Assembly: GCA_050015275.1 (NCBI GenBank)
Contig: JBEKBS010000001.1
Span: 1 to 64,000, forward strand
Direction: 5' to 3'
Origin: DATKJS01 sp050015275
GTDB lineage: Bacteria > Acidobacteriota > Aminicenantia > Aminicenantales > Saccharicenantaceae
Length of the DNA: 64,000 bases
Shown here: piece by piece, positions 51,032 to 61,100 of the stretch
Position numbering within the stretch: the first letter of the stretch is position 1
How the letters are laid out: each line of letters opens with the position of its first letter
Notes under the pieces: model-generated
Seen by the model: the letters and a program-made list of their open reading frames with translations, nothing else
Databases searched by the model: none
What the model was told of the DNA's origin: nothing
Program-made: the position numbers and the translations under genes

Positions 51032-52342
51032 CTATTTTCCGAAGAGGACCGACGCGCCGGTGTAAAAGGTTCCGGCCACCGCGCCGGTCATGAGGCAGGC
51101 CAGGGTCGCCGCCAGGAGGGCCCGGAAGCCCAGCCGGGAGATGTCGCGGACGCGCGTCGGCACGAGCGCGCCCGTGCCACCGACAAAGATGGCGAGCGAG
51201 GCCACATGGGCGAACCCGCACAGGGCGTAGGAAGCGATGATGGCCGAGCGGGGGTCGTGGAGGGCGCCGGCGGCCAGCAGGTCGGCCAGGTGCCTGTAGG
51301 AGAAGACTTCCGTCAGGATGGTCCGCTCTCCGAGGACCTTGGCGACCGTCAGGGCGTCGGACGGCGGCACGCCCATGGCGAGCGTGAGGGGGTAGAACAG
51401 GTAGCCGAGGAGGGCCTCGAGCGACCACTTGACGTGCCAGCCGAAAAGGCCGTTCACGAGGCCGCCGGCCCCCCCGAGCCCCAGGTTGATGAGAGCCAGG
51501 ATCCCCAGGAAGGCGATGAGCAGGGTCAGGATGCCGCCGAGGAGCTTCAGCCCCTCCCAAGCCCCGTTGATGATGGCCATGACCAGGTTGTCCTCACGAT
51601 CGTAATGGGGCACAACGTCCACGCCGAGCGTCAGGGGCTTCCCTGTCTCCGGCATAATGAGCTTGGCCATCACGATGCAGGCCGGGGCCGAGATGAAGGA
51701 CGCCGAAACGAGGTGCCCGGCGATTGTCGGGATCTCCTTCTGGAGCATCATGACATACATCGCCAGGACGGTCGAGGCGATGGTCCCCATGCCCGCCGTG
51801 ATGATCGTGCCGAGCTCCGAGCGGGTCATGTCCTTGAGGTGCGGACGGACGACGAGGGCCGACTCGACCCCGACGAAGATGTTGGCGGAAACCGAAAGGG
51901 CCTCGGCCCCGCTGATCCGCATGAACCTCGTGAAGATCCGGGCGAAGAGGCGGACGAAGAAGGGCATGATCCTGAGGTAATAGAGGGCGCCGAGTAGGGC
52001 GGCGAAGAAAATGATCGTCGGCAGCCCCTGGAACGCCAGGAAGTAGCCGAGGGACGTCTCGCCGGCCTCGTTCACGGCTCCGGGCGGAAGGGCGAGCCGG
52101 CCGAAGACGAATTTCGTCCCGGCCGTGGCGGTGTCGAGGACGGAGGCGACGGCGTTGTTGACCCAGAGAAAGACCTGGGTCCCGGCGGGGACGACGAAAA
52201 TGAAAAAGGCCACGAGGAGCTGGAGGCCGACGCCCCAGCCGAGGACCCGCCAGTTCACGACCTTGCGGTCCGAGGAGAAGAGCCAGGCGACGCCGGCCAA
52301 GACAAAGAGCCCCAGAAAACTGATGATATTATAAATGCTCAC
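51032..52342 (-). CDS. Concentrative nucleoside transporter (CNT/NupC family)
   Basis: A 436-residue inner-membrane transporter with about ten hydrophobic segments. It couples nucleoside uptake to a sodium or proton gradient. The conserved substrate segments are visible: SVSANIFVGVESALVVRP and SASFISAPACIVMAKL, and VSLNDAT-like helix pairs toward the C-terminus. It starts with GTG, 21 bases after the DUF167 gene stop. It could serve nucleoside scavenging. Confidence 0.9.
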   Translation of the reverse strand: MSIYNIISFLGLFVLAGVAWLFSSDRKVVNWRVLGWGVGLQLLVAFFIFVVPAGTQVFLWVNNAVASVLDTATAGTKFVFGRLALPPGAVNEAGETSLGYFLAFQGLPTIIFFAALLGALYYLRIMPFFVRLFARIFTRFMRISGAEALSVSANIFVGVESALVVRPHLKDMTRSELGTIITAGMGTIASTVLAMYVMMLQKEIPTIAGHLVSASFISAPACIVMAKLIMPETGKPLTLGVDVVPHYDREDNLVMAIINGAWEGLKLLGGILTLLIAFLGILALINLGLGGAGGLVNGLFGWHVKWSLEALLGYLFYPLTLAMGVPPSDALTVAKVLGERTILTEVFSYRHLADLLAAGALHDPRSAIIASYALCGFAHVASLAIFVGGTGALVPTRVRDISRLGFRALLAATLACLMTGAVAGTFYTGASVLFGK

Positions 52343-52363
52343 GGCCCTACGCCCGGCGGTTCA

Positions 52364-52591
52364 TCAGGGTTCGATCCTGACCCACTTGCTGGAGGAGGCC
52401 TCCCCCCGGACGATCTTCAAGCGCGAGGGCGGGATGTCCAGGTATTCCGCCAGCCGCTTGATCGCTTCCAGGTTGGCCCGACCCCTGTCAGGCGCGGCCT
52501 GGACACGGACCTTGAACCCCCCTCCGGCAAGCTTTTCCACCCCCGGAGCCTTGGACCGGGGTTGAACCTTGACCGTGAGGAGCGCCGACAT
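52364..52591 (-). CDS. DUF167 (YggU) family protein
   Basis: A 75-residue protein matching the DUF167 fold: VKVQPRSKAPGVE, FKVRVQAAPDRGRANLEAI and IVRGEASSSKWVRI are the family blocks. The function is unknown in general. It sits between the DUF1573 protein and the nucleoside transporter on the same strand. Confidence 0.9.
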   Translation of the reverse strand: MSALLTVKVQPRSKAPGVEKLAGGGFKVRVQAAPDRGRANLEAIKRLAEYLDIPPSRLKIVRGEASSSKWVRIEP

Positions 52592-52614
52592 CTCCGCCCG
52601 CTGCCGGCCTGCCC

Positions 52615-53403
52615 TTATTTCCGGTCCTCCAGGACCGCCCTGTACTTGTTGAAGAGATCTTTCAGGTCCTTCCGGGTGACGACGTAGCGGCTGAAATACA
52701 CGGTCTGCGTCGAGCGGTAGGTGTCGTTGGACCTGACGATGACGTAGTCCCTGAGCGAGCCGGGCTTCGTCTGGACGGGGAAACGGAACTCGACCTCGAC
52801 CGACCTCCCGGCCGGGATCATGAGCGGGAACTGGAGCGGCTTCCCGCGGGCGAAGAACTTGACCTGGTCGTGGGCCATCTCGACCGATAGCTCGAGCTCG
52901 CCGACGTTCCGGATCACGACCTTAGCCGACGGGGCCTCGCCCTCAAGGCTCAGGCCCAGGTCGATGTTGTACTTGTCGAGCTCGATCTTGGGCATGGGAG
53001 GGACCTCGACGTCGGCCGTGACGCTCAACTCCCGACGCGGGTTGTCCGCGTCGTTCGAGACGAGATAGACAAAGCGCTTCATCGGTCCCGCGTAGCCGTG
53101 GGTATCGAGGCTGACCTTGATCCGTCCCTCTTTGCCGGGGCTGATCTTGTCCGCGGAGGCCAGGGCCGCCGTGCAGCCACAGGTCGTCTCGACCCGCTCG
53201 ACGACGAGCGTCGCGTCCCCTTCGTTCTTGAAGACGAACTCCTGGGTCAGGACGTCCGCCTGCTTGACCTTCCCGAAATCGTGGGCCGTTTCCTTGAAGA
53301 CCGCCCGGGCTTTGCCGGCCGTCGACGGATATCCGGCCGCGGCCAGGTACCCCGCGGCGAGGAAAAAGATCATGGCGGGTCGCCAGAAGCATCGGATCCG
53401 CAT
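52615..53403 (-). CDS. Exported DUF1573-domain protein
   Basis: A 262-residue secreted protein with a signal peptide ending near GYPSTAGKA. The DUF1573 domain (AHDFGKVKQADVLTQEFVF; TTCGCTAAL) is an immunoglobulin-like fold. A second beta-rich region follows, ending in a helix. Its function is unknown; such proteins are common in Bacteroidota and Acidobacteriota-like genomes. AAGGAGG precedes the ATG. Confidence 0.88.
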   Translation of the reverse strand: MRIRCFWRPAMIFFLAAGYLAAAGYPSTAGKARAVFKETAHDFGKVKQADVLTQEFVFKNEGDATLVVERVETTCGCTAALASADKISPGKEGRIKVSLDTHGYAGPMKRFVYLVSNDADNPRRELSVTADVEVPPMPKIELDKYNIDLGLSLEGEAPSAKVVIRNVGELELSVEMAHDQVKFFARGKPLQFPLMIPAGRSVEVEFRFPVQTKPGSLRDYVIVRSNDTYRSTQTVYFSRYVVTRKDLKDLFNKYRAVLEDRK

Positions 53404-53463
53404 CGGGGCCTCCTTATCTACGATAGGACGATATATACATCTTATCGCCGGATTTCCGCAAGG

Positions 53464-54804
53464 TCAGGCCGGGCCGGCGATGAACGGCAGATATGGTTTC
53501 CCTTCTGCCTGGGGGTTCAGGGAGGCCTTGATCCTGACGGCCTTCTCTTTGACGAGGTCGATCATCTCCCCCCGGCTTTCCGGGGCGATCACTTCGACGG
53601 TCGGGCTGAAGATGTCCTGCGCGTGGACCTGCCGGACGACACCGATCCTCTCGTCGCTCAGCGAGACCAGGGTCCCGACCGGCCAGACGCCCGTGAACTG
53701 GAAGAACTTGTCCAGGAGCAGGGGCTCGAAATTCTTCCCCTTGTCGAGCGTCATGACCTCGTAGATCTTATCGGGCGGATAGTCCTTCTTGTACGACCGC
53801 TTGAGGGCCAGCGCGTCGTAGACGTCGCAGATGGAGATCATCATGGAGGCGGGATGGGGCCGCCGCGGGAAGGCCGCTTTCGGATAGCCGGTCAGGTCGT
53901 AGCGGAGATGATGCTCGTAGGCGACGATCATCGGGAGGATCCCGAGCGAGTCCTTGTAGCCTTCGAGGATCTTGGCCCCGAGGAGCGGGTGATTTCTGAT
54001 CTGGCCGAATTCCTTTTCCGACAGCGCGCTCTTTTTCTGGATGATCTTCTTCGAGATATAAAGCTTGCCGACGTCATGATAGAGGGCGGCGATGCCGAGG
54101 TCCAGGACGTCGTCCTTGGAGAAATCGAGCTTGGAGGCGAAGAACATCGCCAGGAGCGAGACGTTGAGGAGATGGACGAACGTCACGAGGTCCCTCCTCT
54201 TGACGGAGATCAGGTTGAGGAGCTCCTGGTGGCGGCCGACGAAATCCTCCATGATGCCGAGGATGTTGAACCTCAGGTCGAGATAGTCGATCTCCTCCTC
54301 ATCGAGGACGAGGTTGACGGAATGGGAGACGGCCTGGACGGAGGTCTCGAACCGCGTGGCCAGCTGGGCGGCCTCGAGGCCCTCGGCCTTGACCAGGGCC
54401 CGGACCCGGCCGGCCCGGATGTTCTGGATGCCGTGGAGATTGAAGTATTCCTGTTCGCTCACGTTCGAGAGCTTCTTCGTCCGGGTCAGGAAGATGATGA
54501 ACTGGCGCACCTCCTCGAACCGCAGGCCCTGCTGGAAGACGATCCTTTCGACATCGTTCTTCCCCAGGAAATCGATGAGCGGGGCGAGCTTGCCGCGGAG
54601 GTTGAAAAAGATCTCGTCCTCCCAGGCCGGCTCGTCGCCGATGATGCCCAGGACAAGCTCTTTCCGGTCCTCCAGGATCTCCTGGATCCCGGCGTAGAGC
54701 TTTTCCAGGTACTCCGTGAACTTGGGATGCTCCCCCGCGTAGATCTTCCCCGCCTGGATGGCGTTCATGAGATAGATGAAACAGAGCTTGGCCTTATCCC
54801 TCAC
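53464..54804 (-). CDS. HD-GYP-type phosphohydrolase with novel N-terminal domain
   Basis: About 446 residues from the GTG at 54804. The catalytic HD-GYP domain has ALYHDVGKLYI, RNHPLLGAKILEG, YEHHLRYDLTGYP and ICDVYDALALKRSY, so c-di-GMP hydrolysis is likely. The N-terminal 120 residues (AGKIYAGEHPKFTEYLEKLY and on) resemble the start of the larger protein encoded just upstream. A short C-terminal domain after the catalytic part (VGTLVSLSDERIGVVRQ) is PilZ-like or unknown. The start lies inside the end of the upstream gene. Confidence 0.88.
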   Translation of the reverse strand: MRDKAKLCFIYLMNAIQAGKIYAGEHPKFTEYLEKLYAGIQEILEDRKELVLGIIGDEPAWEDEIFFNLRGKLAPLIDFLGKNDVERIVFQQGLRFEEVRQFIIFLTRTKKLSNVSEQEYFNLHGIQNIRAGRVRALVKAEGLEAAQLATRFETSVQAVSHSVNLVLDEEEIDYLDLRFNILGIMEDFVGRHQELLNLISVKRRDLVTFVHLLNVSLLAMFFASKLDFSKDDVLDLGIAALYHDVGKLYISKKIIQKKSALSEKEFGQIRNHPLLGAKILEGYKDSLGILPMIVAYEHHLRYDLTGYPKAAFPRRPHPASMMISICDVYDALALKRSYKKDYPPDKIYEVMTLDKGKNFEPLLLDKFFQFTGVWPVGTLVSLSDERIGVVRQVHAQDIFSPTVEVIAPESRGEMIDLVKEKAVRIKASLNPQAEGKPYLPFIAGPA

Positions 54805-56800
54805 GCCATTTCTCCAGAACACGCAGGGCCTCCTGCCGGACCTTGCGGTTCCAAAAATCTTTGCGCTGGGCCAGCGGCTCGATGTAGAGCTCGGCGGCCC
54901 GGAGATCCTTCTCCTCGACGAGCCGGATGTGGCGGATGAGGGCCTTGTTCCGGATCCCGTAGGGAGACTGCAGCTTGAACAGCTTGGCGAAGGCGACGTG
55001 CTTGGTCCGCTCGTTCCTCATCAGGAGGATCAGGGCCTCGGCCTGGATGAGCGGGTCTTTGGACCCGAGGACCGGGAAGAGAAAAGTCTCGTCGAATTCA
55101 GTGAGGCTCTGCATGGCCTGGAGGACGTGGACTTTGACCTCTGTGTCGCCCAGGGGGTAGATCATTTCGAGCGTGGCCAGGGACATCGGAGTATCCAGGA
55201 GCTTCAGGTTATCGGCGATCCGGCAGAGGAGGTCGCTATCGGAGGCCTTCCGTTTGACGGCCGCGTCGAACTCGTCCCGGCGGGAGGCGAAGAACCGGAA
55301 ATAGGCCCGGAGCAGCGTGGGCGTCACTGTTCTGTCCTTGAAGATCCGGTCGAGGTAATCCTGCCGGTCATGGACGCTCTCCCCCAATTTCTCGATGAAG
55401 AGGTCGAGCTTGGGCCGGCTGTCCCCCCGGAGGATGCCGCTTTCGACGAGCTCCGAGAGGGCTTTCCGGAGCTTCTGGAAGGATGTCTCGGCGGTCAGGT
55501 CCGCGGCCCGGCCCTCGAGGACTTCGAACAGGCACTCCAGGAAATCAAAATCCTGTTCCTGGTCGACCCGCTCCCACTCCTCGATGATCCTTTCGAGCTG
55601 GGTGACCGCCATCTCCCCCGCCGGCTCCCGGGCCAGCAGGTTGATCAGGATGAAGCGGTAGTTCCTCTGGAGGAGCTGATGGTCGAAGGTCGTCTTCTTG
55701 TCGAAGGAGATCTCGGTCAGGAGGGCGGACAGGGTCTGGCGGTAGATCTCGGAGTGGAGCTGCCCCGAAGAGCCCGAGAGGAGGACCTTGATCTTGGTCT
55801 CCACCTCGGCCTTCCGGTTCTGCGGATCGTCGGTCTCGAACAGCTCCCGGAGGGAGGTCGCCACCTTCTTGTGCCGCTCCTTGTCGGTGATCTTGCAGAA
55901 GATGCTGAAGCTCAGGGAGTCGAATTTCTCGTTCCCGATGATCTCCTCCCAGAGGGTCGAGGCGAGGTCCTTCTCCGTCAGGTCGGAGAGCAGGAGCTTC
56001 AGGTTCTCGAACTTCGATTCCGGCAGGGTCTTCCGGCCCGTCATGACGGTCCGGAGCAGGCCCCGGGCGCAGGTCCGGTGCTTCTCTCCGGACGTCTCCT
56101 TGAGGTACTGGAAGAACTTGATGAAGTTCTTGTGGAGCTCCTCGTTCTGGATGAGGTCCTCGGTGTTGAACTTCCCGATGACCTTCTCAAAGCTCACGGC
56201 CAGCTGGTCGAGCTTCTGGCCGTCGTCCTCTTCCACCGCCTCCATGAGGAGATAGGGCCAGATGTCCTTGATCTCCTCTCCTTCCCCCACCAGGAGCTGC
56301 GAATAATCCAATATGTCCAGGGAGATGTGGATGAGGTTCTCTTTTTTCAGGATGTTGAGGGCGCCGCCCTCCTGGATGAAGGCCTTGACGGGCAGCATGA
56401 ACTTGGAGGCGAACCTCAGGAATTCGCTGTGGGGGATGCCCGGACGGATCTCGAGGCGCTTGACCTTGCGGTAGTGGAAGACCTGGGCCAAGTCCCAATA
56501 GGTCCGGTCGCCCTCCCAGAACCGGTTGTCGACAAAAAGGGAATGCGGAGTGAAGCCGATGCTCAGGGGGCTGATATACAAGAAAAGGGCCTCGGTCTTG
56601 ACCATCAGCTCGTCGATCGTCTTTTTGAAGGCCGGGTGCTCCAGACTGTAGATCGCTCCCAGCTTGAACGCCACCCGGAGCGTTCTCAGGAAATCCTGGA
56701 TGAGCCCGTCCCTGTCGGCCGGTAAAGGCACCTCTCCTACGCCCGCCGGGGAGACCAGAGGTTTCCCGGCGGCCATTCCGGAGCCCTCGTTCGCAGACAC
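54794..56800 (-). CDS. Large helical protein sharing the partner's N-terminal domain
   Basis: A 668-residue cytoplasmic protein. Residues 30-150 (LGAIYSLEHPAFKKTIDEL and on) align by eye with the N-terminus of the HD-GYP protein. The rest is rich in Leu, Glu and Lys in helix pairs, suggesting HEAT or similar alpha-solenoid repeats. No catalytic motif is seen. The start is GTG with GGAGG upstream. It is co-transcribed and overlapping with the HD-GYP gene, so the two proteins probably work together. Confidence 0.8.
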   Translation of the reverse strand: MSANEGSGMAAGKPLVSPAGVGEVPLPADRDGLIQDFLRTLRVAFKLGAIYSLEHPAFKKTIDELMVKTEALFLYISPLSIGFTPHSLFVDNRFWEGDRTYWDLAQVFHYRKVKRLEIRPGIPHSEFLRFASKFMLPVKAFIQEGGALNILKKENLIHISLDILDYSQLLVGEGEEIKDIWPYLLMEAVEEDDGQKLDQLAVSFEKVIGKFNTEDLIQNEELHKNFIKFFQYLKETSGEKHRTCARGLLRTVMTGRKTLPESKFENLKLLLSDLTEKDLASTLWEEIIGNEKFDSLSFSIFCKITDKERHKKVATSLRELFETDDPQNRKAEVETKIKVLLSGSSGQLHSEIYRQTLSALLTEISFDKKTTFDHQLLQRNYRFILINLLAREPAGEMAVTQLERIIEEWERVDQEQDFDFLECLFEVLEGRAADLTAETSFQKLRKALSELVESGILRGDSRPKLDLFIEKLGESVHDRQDYLDRIFKDRTVTPTLLRAYFRFFASRRDEFDAAVKRKASDSDLLCRIADNLKLLDTPMSLATLEMIYPLGDTEVKVHVLQAMQSLTEFDETFLFPVLGSKDPLIQAEALILLMRNERTKHVAFAKLFKLQSPYGIRNKALIRHIRLVEEKDLRAAELYIEPLAQRKDFWNRKVRQEALRVLEKWREG

Positions 56801-56814
56801 GAAAATTTTCCTCC

Positions 56815-56838
56815 CATCTATCGTACCATAGATAGATG
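56815..56838. promoter_or_regulatory. Perfect inverted repeat before the HD-GYP operon
   Basis: CATCTATC and GATAGATG are perfect arms around an eight-base spacer, 15 bases upstream of the GTG start. It could be an operator or a leader hairpin. Confidence 0.45.
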
Positions 56839-56975
56839 ACGTTGGGGGGGGTTCCCGCGGCTATTCTCCCAGGGGCCCAAAGGAAGAACCATGCTCCGGG
56901 GGGATGATTCTCGGGGTGATATTCCCGCCCCCCGGAGGATGGCCCGGCCTGCTCCCGGTGTTTCCCCGATCCCCC

Positions 56976-57004
56976 TTGAGCGGCGGAGGCGCTTGTGCTA
57001 TACT
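56976..57004 (+). promoter_or_regulatory. carAB promoter
   Basis: TTGAGC and TATACT are separated by exactly 17 bases. The start near 57011 lies after the GTG at 56995, which therefore cannot be the carA start codon if this promoter is used. Confidence 0.65.
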
Positions 57005-57033
57005 GCGCGGAAAATGAAACGGAGGCAAGCCCC

Positions 57034-58113
57034 ATCCGGAAAGCCATTCTGGCCCTTGCGGACGGAAGCGTCTACGAGGGCGTAGGTTTCGGCGCGTCCG
57101 CCAAGATCGGGGGGGAAGTCGTTTTCAATACCGGGATCGTGGGTTACCCGGAGAGCATCACCGACCCGTCCTACCACGGCCAGATCCTTTGCCAGACGTA
57201 TCCTCTCATCGGCAATTATGGGGTCAACCCGGCGAGCTTTGAATCGGACCGGCCCCGGATCGCCGGCTACATCGTTTCAGAGCTCTGCGAGAAGCCCTCG
57301 CACGCGACCTCGACGAAGACGCTCAACGACTGGCTCCGCGAGAGCGGGGTGCCGGGGATCGCCGGGCTCGATACCCGGGCCCTGACCAAGAAGCTCCGCG
57401 TTCACGGCGTCATGCCCGGCCTCCTGGCCGTCGCGGACGTCCCCCTCAGCGCCCGGAGCCTCAGGGCCGAGGCCCGCAACCTCCCCGATCCCAACGCCCG
57501 TGACCTCGTGGCCGAGGTCACGACGCCCGAGATCCGGATCTACAACCTGAGGGCCCGGAAATCCGTCGTCCTCATCGACTGCGGCGCGAAGCAGGGCATC
57601 ATCCGCAGCCTGTCCCGCCGTGGCGTTTCCGTCGTCCGCGTTCCCGCCGACACGGACGTGGCCCGGATCCTGTCCTTCTCGCCCCGCGGGGTCGTCGTTT
57701 CGAACGGTCCGGGCGACCCCAAGCGGGCTCCGGCGACCATCGCCACCGTGCGGAAACTCATGCGCGAGGGCCTGCCCGTCTTCGGGATCTGCCTGGGCAA
57801 CCAGATCCTGGCCCTAGCCGCCGGGGCCGACACGTATAAGCTGAAGTTCGGCCACCGCAGCCAGAACCAGCCTTGCCTCGAGGAGGGGACCAAGCGCTGC
57901 TACATCACGAGCCAGAACCACGGCTTCGCTGTCGACCGGAAGACCCTGCCGCGCGATTGGGCCCCCTGGTTCACGAACGCCAACGACGGGTCGAACGAGG
58001 GGGTCCGGCACCGCCGCCGGCCGTTCTGGAGCGTCCAGTTCCACCCCGAGGCCTGCCCGGGCCCGACGGACACGGAGTTCCTCTTCGACGAGTTCCTGGA
58101 GGCGGCCGGATGA
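57034..58113 (+). CDS. carA: Carbamoyl-phosphate synthase small subunit
   Basis: A 359-residue glutaminase subunit that feeds ammonia to CarB for arginine and pyrimidine synthesis. The catalytic Cys is in FGICLGNQILALAAG, and HPEACPGPTDTEF gives the His and Glu. The family's start block is M-KAILALEDG; here the matching residues are RKAILALADG, preceded by an ATC codon at 57034 with GGAGG eight bases upstream. An in-frame GTG at 56995 would add 13 residues but lies before the predicted transcription start. The ATC start is therefore my best reading. Confidence 0.9.
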   Translation: MRKAILALADGSVYEGVGFGASAKIGGEVVFNTGIVGYPESITDPSYHGQILCQTYPLIGNYGVNPASFESDRPRIAGYIVSELCEKPSHATSTKTLNDWLRESGVPGIAGLDTRALTKKLRVHGVMPGLLAVADVPLSARSLRAEARNLPDPNARDLVAEVTTPEIRIYNLRARKSVVLIDCGAKQGIIRSLSRRGVSVVRVPADTDVARILSFSPRGVVVSNGPGDPKRAPATIATVRKLMREGLPVFGICLGNQILALAAGADTYKLKFGHRSQNQPCLEEGTKRCYITSQNHGFAVDRKTLPRDWAPWFTNANDGSNEGVRHRRRPFWSVQFHPEACPGPTDTEFLFDEFLEAAG

Positions 58114-61100
58114 GGAAGCCGCGAAGGGTCCTGATCCTCGGTAGCGGGGCGCTCAAGATCGGCGAGGCCGGAGAGTTCGATTACTCGGGGAGTCAGGCCA
58201 TCAAGGCCCTCAAGGAGGAAGGCGTCGAGGTCGTCCTCGTCAACCCCAATATCGCCACTATCCAGACGTCCGAGCACCTGGCCGACCGGGTCTACTTCCT
58301 CCCGGTCACGCCGTATTTCACGGAGAAGGTCATCGCCCGGGAAAGGCCCGATGGGATCCTGCTCTCCTTCGGCGGCCAGACGGCCCTCAACTGCGGCGTT
58401 GCCCTCTCCCGGAGCGGCGTTCTCCGGAAACACAAGGTGCCCGTCCTCGGCTCCCCGATGGAGGCCATCGAAAAGACCGAGGACCGGGAGCTCTTCAACC
58501 GGGCCCTGGCCGAGTGCCGGCTGAAAACGCCCCGCGGGATCGCGGTCCGGACGGTCGAGGAAGGGCTCCGGGCGGCCGGGTCGATCGGCTACCCCGTCAT
58601 GGCCCGCGTGGCCTACGCCCTGGGCGGCAAGGGAAGCGGCATGTCCGCGACCCCCCGCGAGCTCCGCGAGGCTCTCCGGAAGGCCTTCGCCTCCGCCCCC
58701 CAGGTCCTCATCGAGGAATACCTCGCCGGCTGGAAGGAAATCGAGTACGAGGTCGTCCGGGACCGGGCCGATAACTGCATCACCGTCTGCAACATGGAGA
58801 ATTTCGACCCCATGGGGATCCACACCGGGGAGAGCATCATCATCGCCCCGTCCCAGACGCTGACGAACGAGGAGTACCACCGCCTCCGCGAGATCTCGAT
58901 CCGGGCCGTCCGGCACCTGGGTATCGTCGGCGAATGCAACATCCAGTTCGCCCTCAACCCGCGCAACGGCGACTACCGGATCATCGAGGTCAACGCGCGC
59001 CTTTCGCGGAGCTCGGCCCTGGCCAGCAAGGCAACGGGCTACCCCCTGGCCTTCGTCGCCGCCAAGCTTGTCCTGGGGCACCTTCTCCCGGACCTCCCGA
59101 ATTCCATCACCAAGGTCACGTCGGCCTGTTTCGAACCGGCCCTGGACTACCTCGTCGTCAAAATCCCGCGCTGGGACCTCAAGAAGTTCGGCCGCGTCTC
59201 GAAGAAGATCGGTTCCGAGATGAAGTCGGTGGGAGAGGTCATGGCCGTCGGCCGGTCGTTCGAGGAGGCCATCCAGAAGGCGGCCCGGATGCTCCAGATC
59301 GGGATGTACGGCCTCGTCGCCAACGAGAACTACTCTTTCGAGAACCTGGAGAAGGAGCTCCGCCATCCGACCGACGAGCGGCTCTTCGGCATCGCCGAGG
59401 CCCTCAAGAAAGGGATGACCGTCCCGCGGATCCACGAGCTGACCCGGATCGACAGGTGGTTCCTCCACAAGATCAAGAACATCGTCGACTGCGAGGCCAG
59501 GATCCGGGGCCGCAAGCTCGGCGCGATCCCGCCCGACCTCCTCCTCGAGGCCAAGCGGAAGGGGTTCTCCGACAAGCAGATCGCCCTCATCTCGGGCTCG
59601 ACCGAGATGCGCGTCCGGAGGAAGCGGAAGCAGGCCGGGATCGTTCCGGCCGTCAAGCAGATCGACACCCTGGCCGCCGAATACCCGGCCCGGACCAATT
59701 ACCTCTACGTGACCTACAACGGCCGGGAGGATGACGTCGCTTTCCGGAACGGCCGCGGCGGGTCGAAGAAGGTCATGGTCCTCGGCTCGGGGTCCTACAG
59801 CATCGGTTCCTCGGTCGAATTCGACTGGTGCTGCGTCAACGCCGCCCTGGCCCTCAAGGAAATGGGATACATGACCCTCATGGTCAACTACAACCCCGAG
59901 ACCGTGTCCACGGACTATGACATCTGCGACCGGCTCTACTTCGACGAGCTGAGCTTCGAGCGGGTTCTCGACATCTACGAGAAGGAGAAGCCCCTCGGCA
60001 TCCTCCTCTCCATGGGCGGCCAGATCCCCAACAACATCGCCCTCAAGTGCCACCGGGCCGGGATGCGCGTCCTCGGCACCCCCCCGGCGAGCATCGACCG
60101 GGCCGAGAACCGCTATAAGTTCTCGAAGCTTCTCGACGAGCTCGGCGTGGACCAGCCGGAATGGAAGGAGCTCCGGAACCCGCGGGAGGCCAAGGCCTTC
60201 TCCCGCTCCATCGGCTACCCGGTCCTCATCCGGCCGTCCTACGTCCTGAGCGGGGCGGCCATGAGCATCGTCTTCAACGAGCGCTACCTCGACCGCTATC
60301 TCCAGAAGGCGTCCCGGGTGACGCCCGAATACCCGGTCGTGATCTCCAAGTTCATCATGAACGCCAAGGAGATCGAGCTCGACGCCGTGGCCGACCGCGG
60401 CAATGTCATCGCCTCGGCGATCATCGAGCACGTTGAGAACGCCGGCGTCCATTCCGGGGACGCGACCATGGTCCTCCCCCCGCAGAAGCTCTACATCGAG
60501 ACCATCCGCCGGATCCGGGAGATCGGCCGGGAGATCGCCCGGGCCCTCCGGATCAGCGGGCCCTTCAATATCCAGTTCATCGCCAAGGACAACGAGATCA
60601 AGGTCATCGAGTGCAACCTCCGGGCCTCGCGCTCCTTTCCCTTCGTCTCCAAAGTGGCCCGGACGAATTTCATCGAGCTGGCTGTGGCCGCCATGATGGG
60701 CCAGCCGGTCCGGAACCGGAAGACGACCCTCGACCTGAACTACGTCGGGGTCAAGGCGCCGCAGTTCTCCTTCTCCCGGCTCAAAGGCGCCGACCCGATC
60801 CTGGGCGTCGAGATGGCTTCGACCGGCGAGGTGGCCTGCCTGGGCGACGACATCCACGAAGCCTTCCTCAAAGCCCTCCTGTCCGCGGGCTTCACCTTGC
60901 CCCGGAAAAACGTCCTCCTGACGATCGGCGGCGAGACCTCCAAGCACCGCTTCCTCGAGCCGGCCCGCAAGCTCCATGCCCTGGGACTCCACCTCTACGC
61001 CACCGAGCACACCTCGAACTTCCTCCGCGAGAACGGCGTCCCCAACACCAGGCTGTTCAAGGTCCACGAGAAGCGGGACCCGAACATCCGCGACTACATC

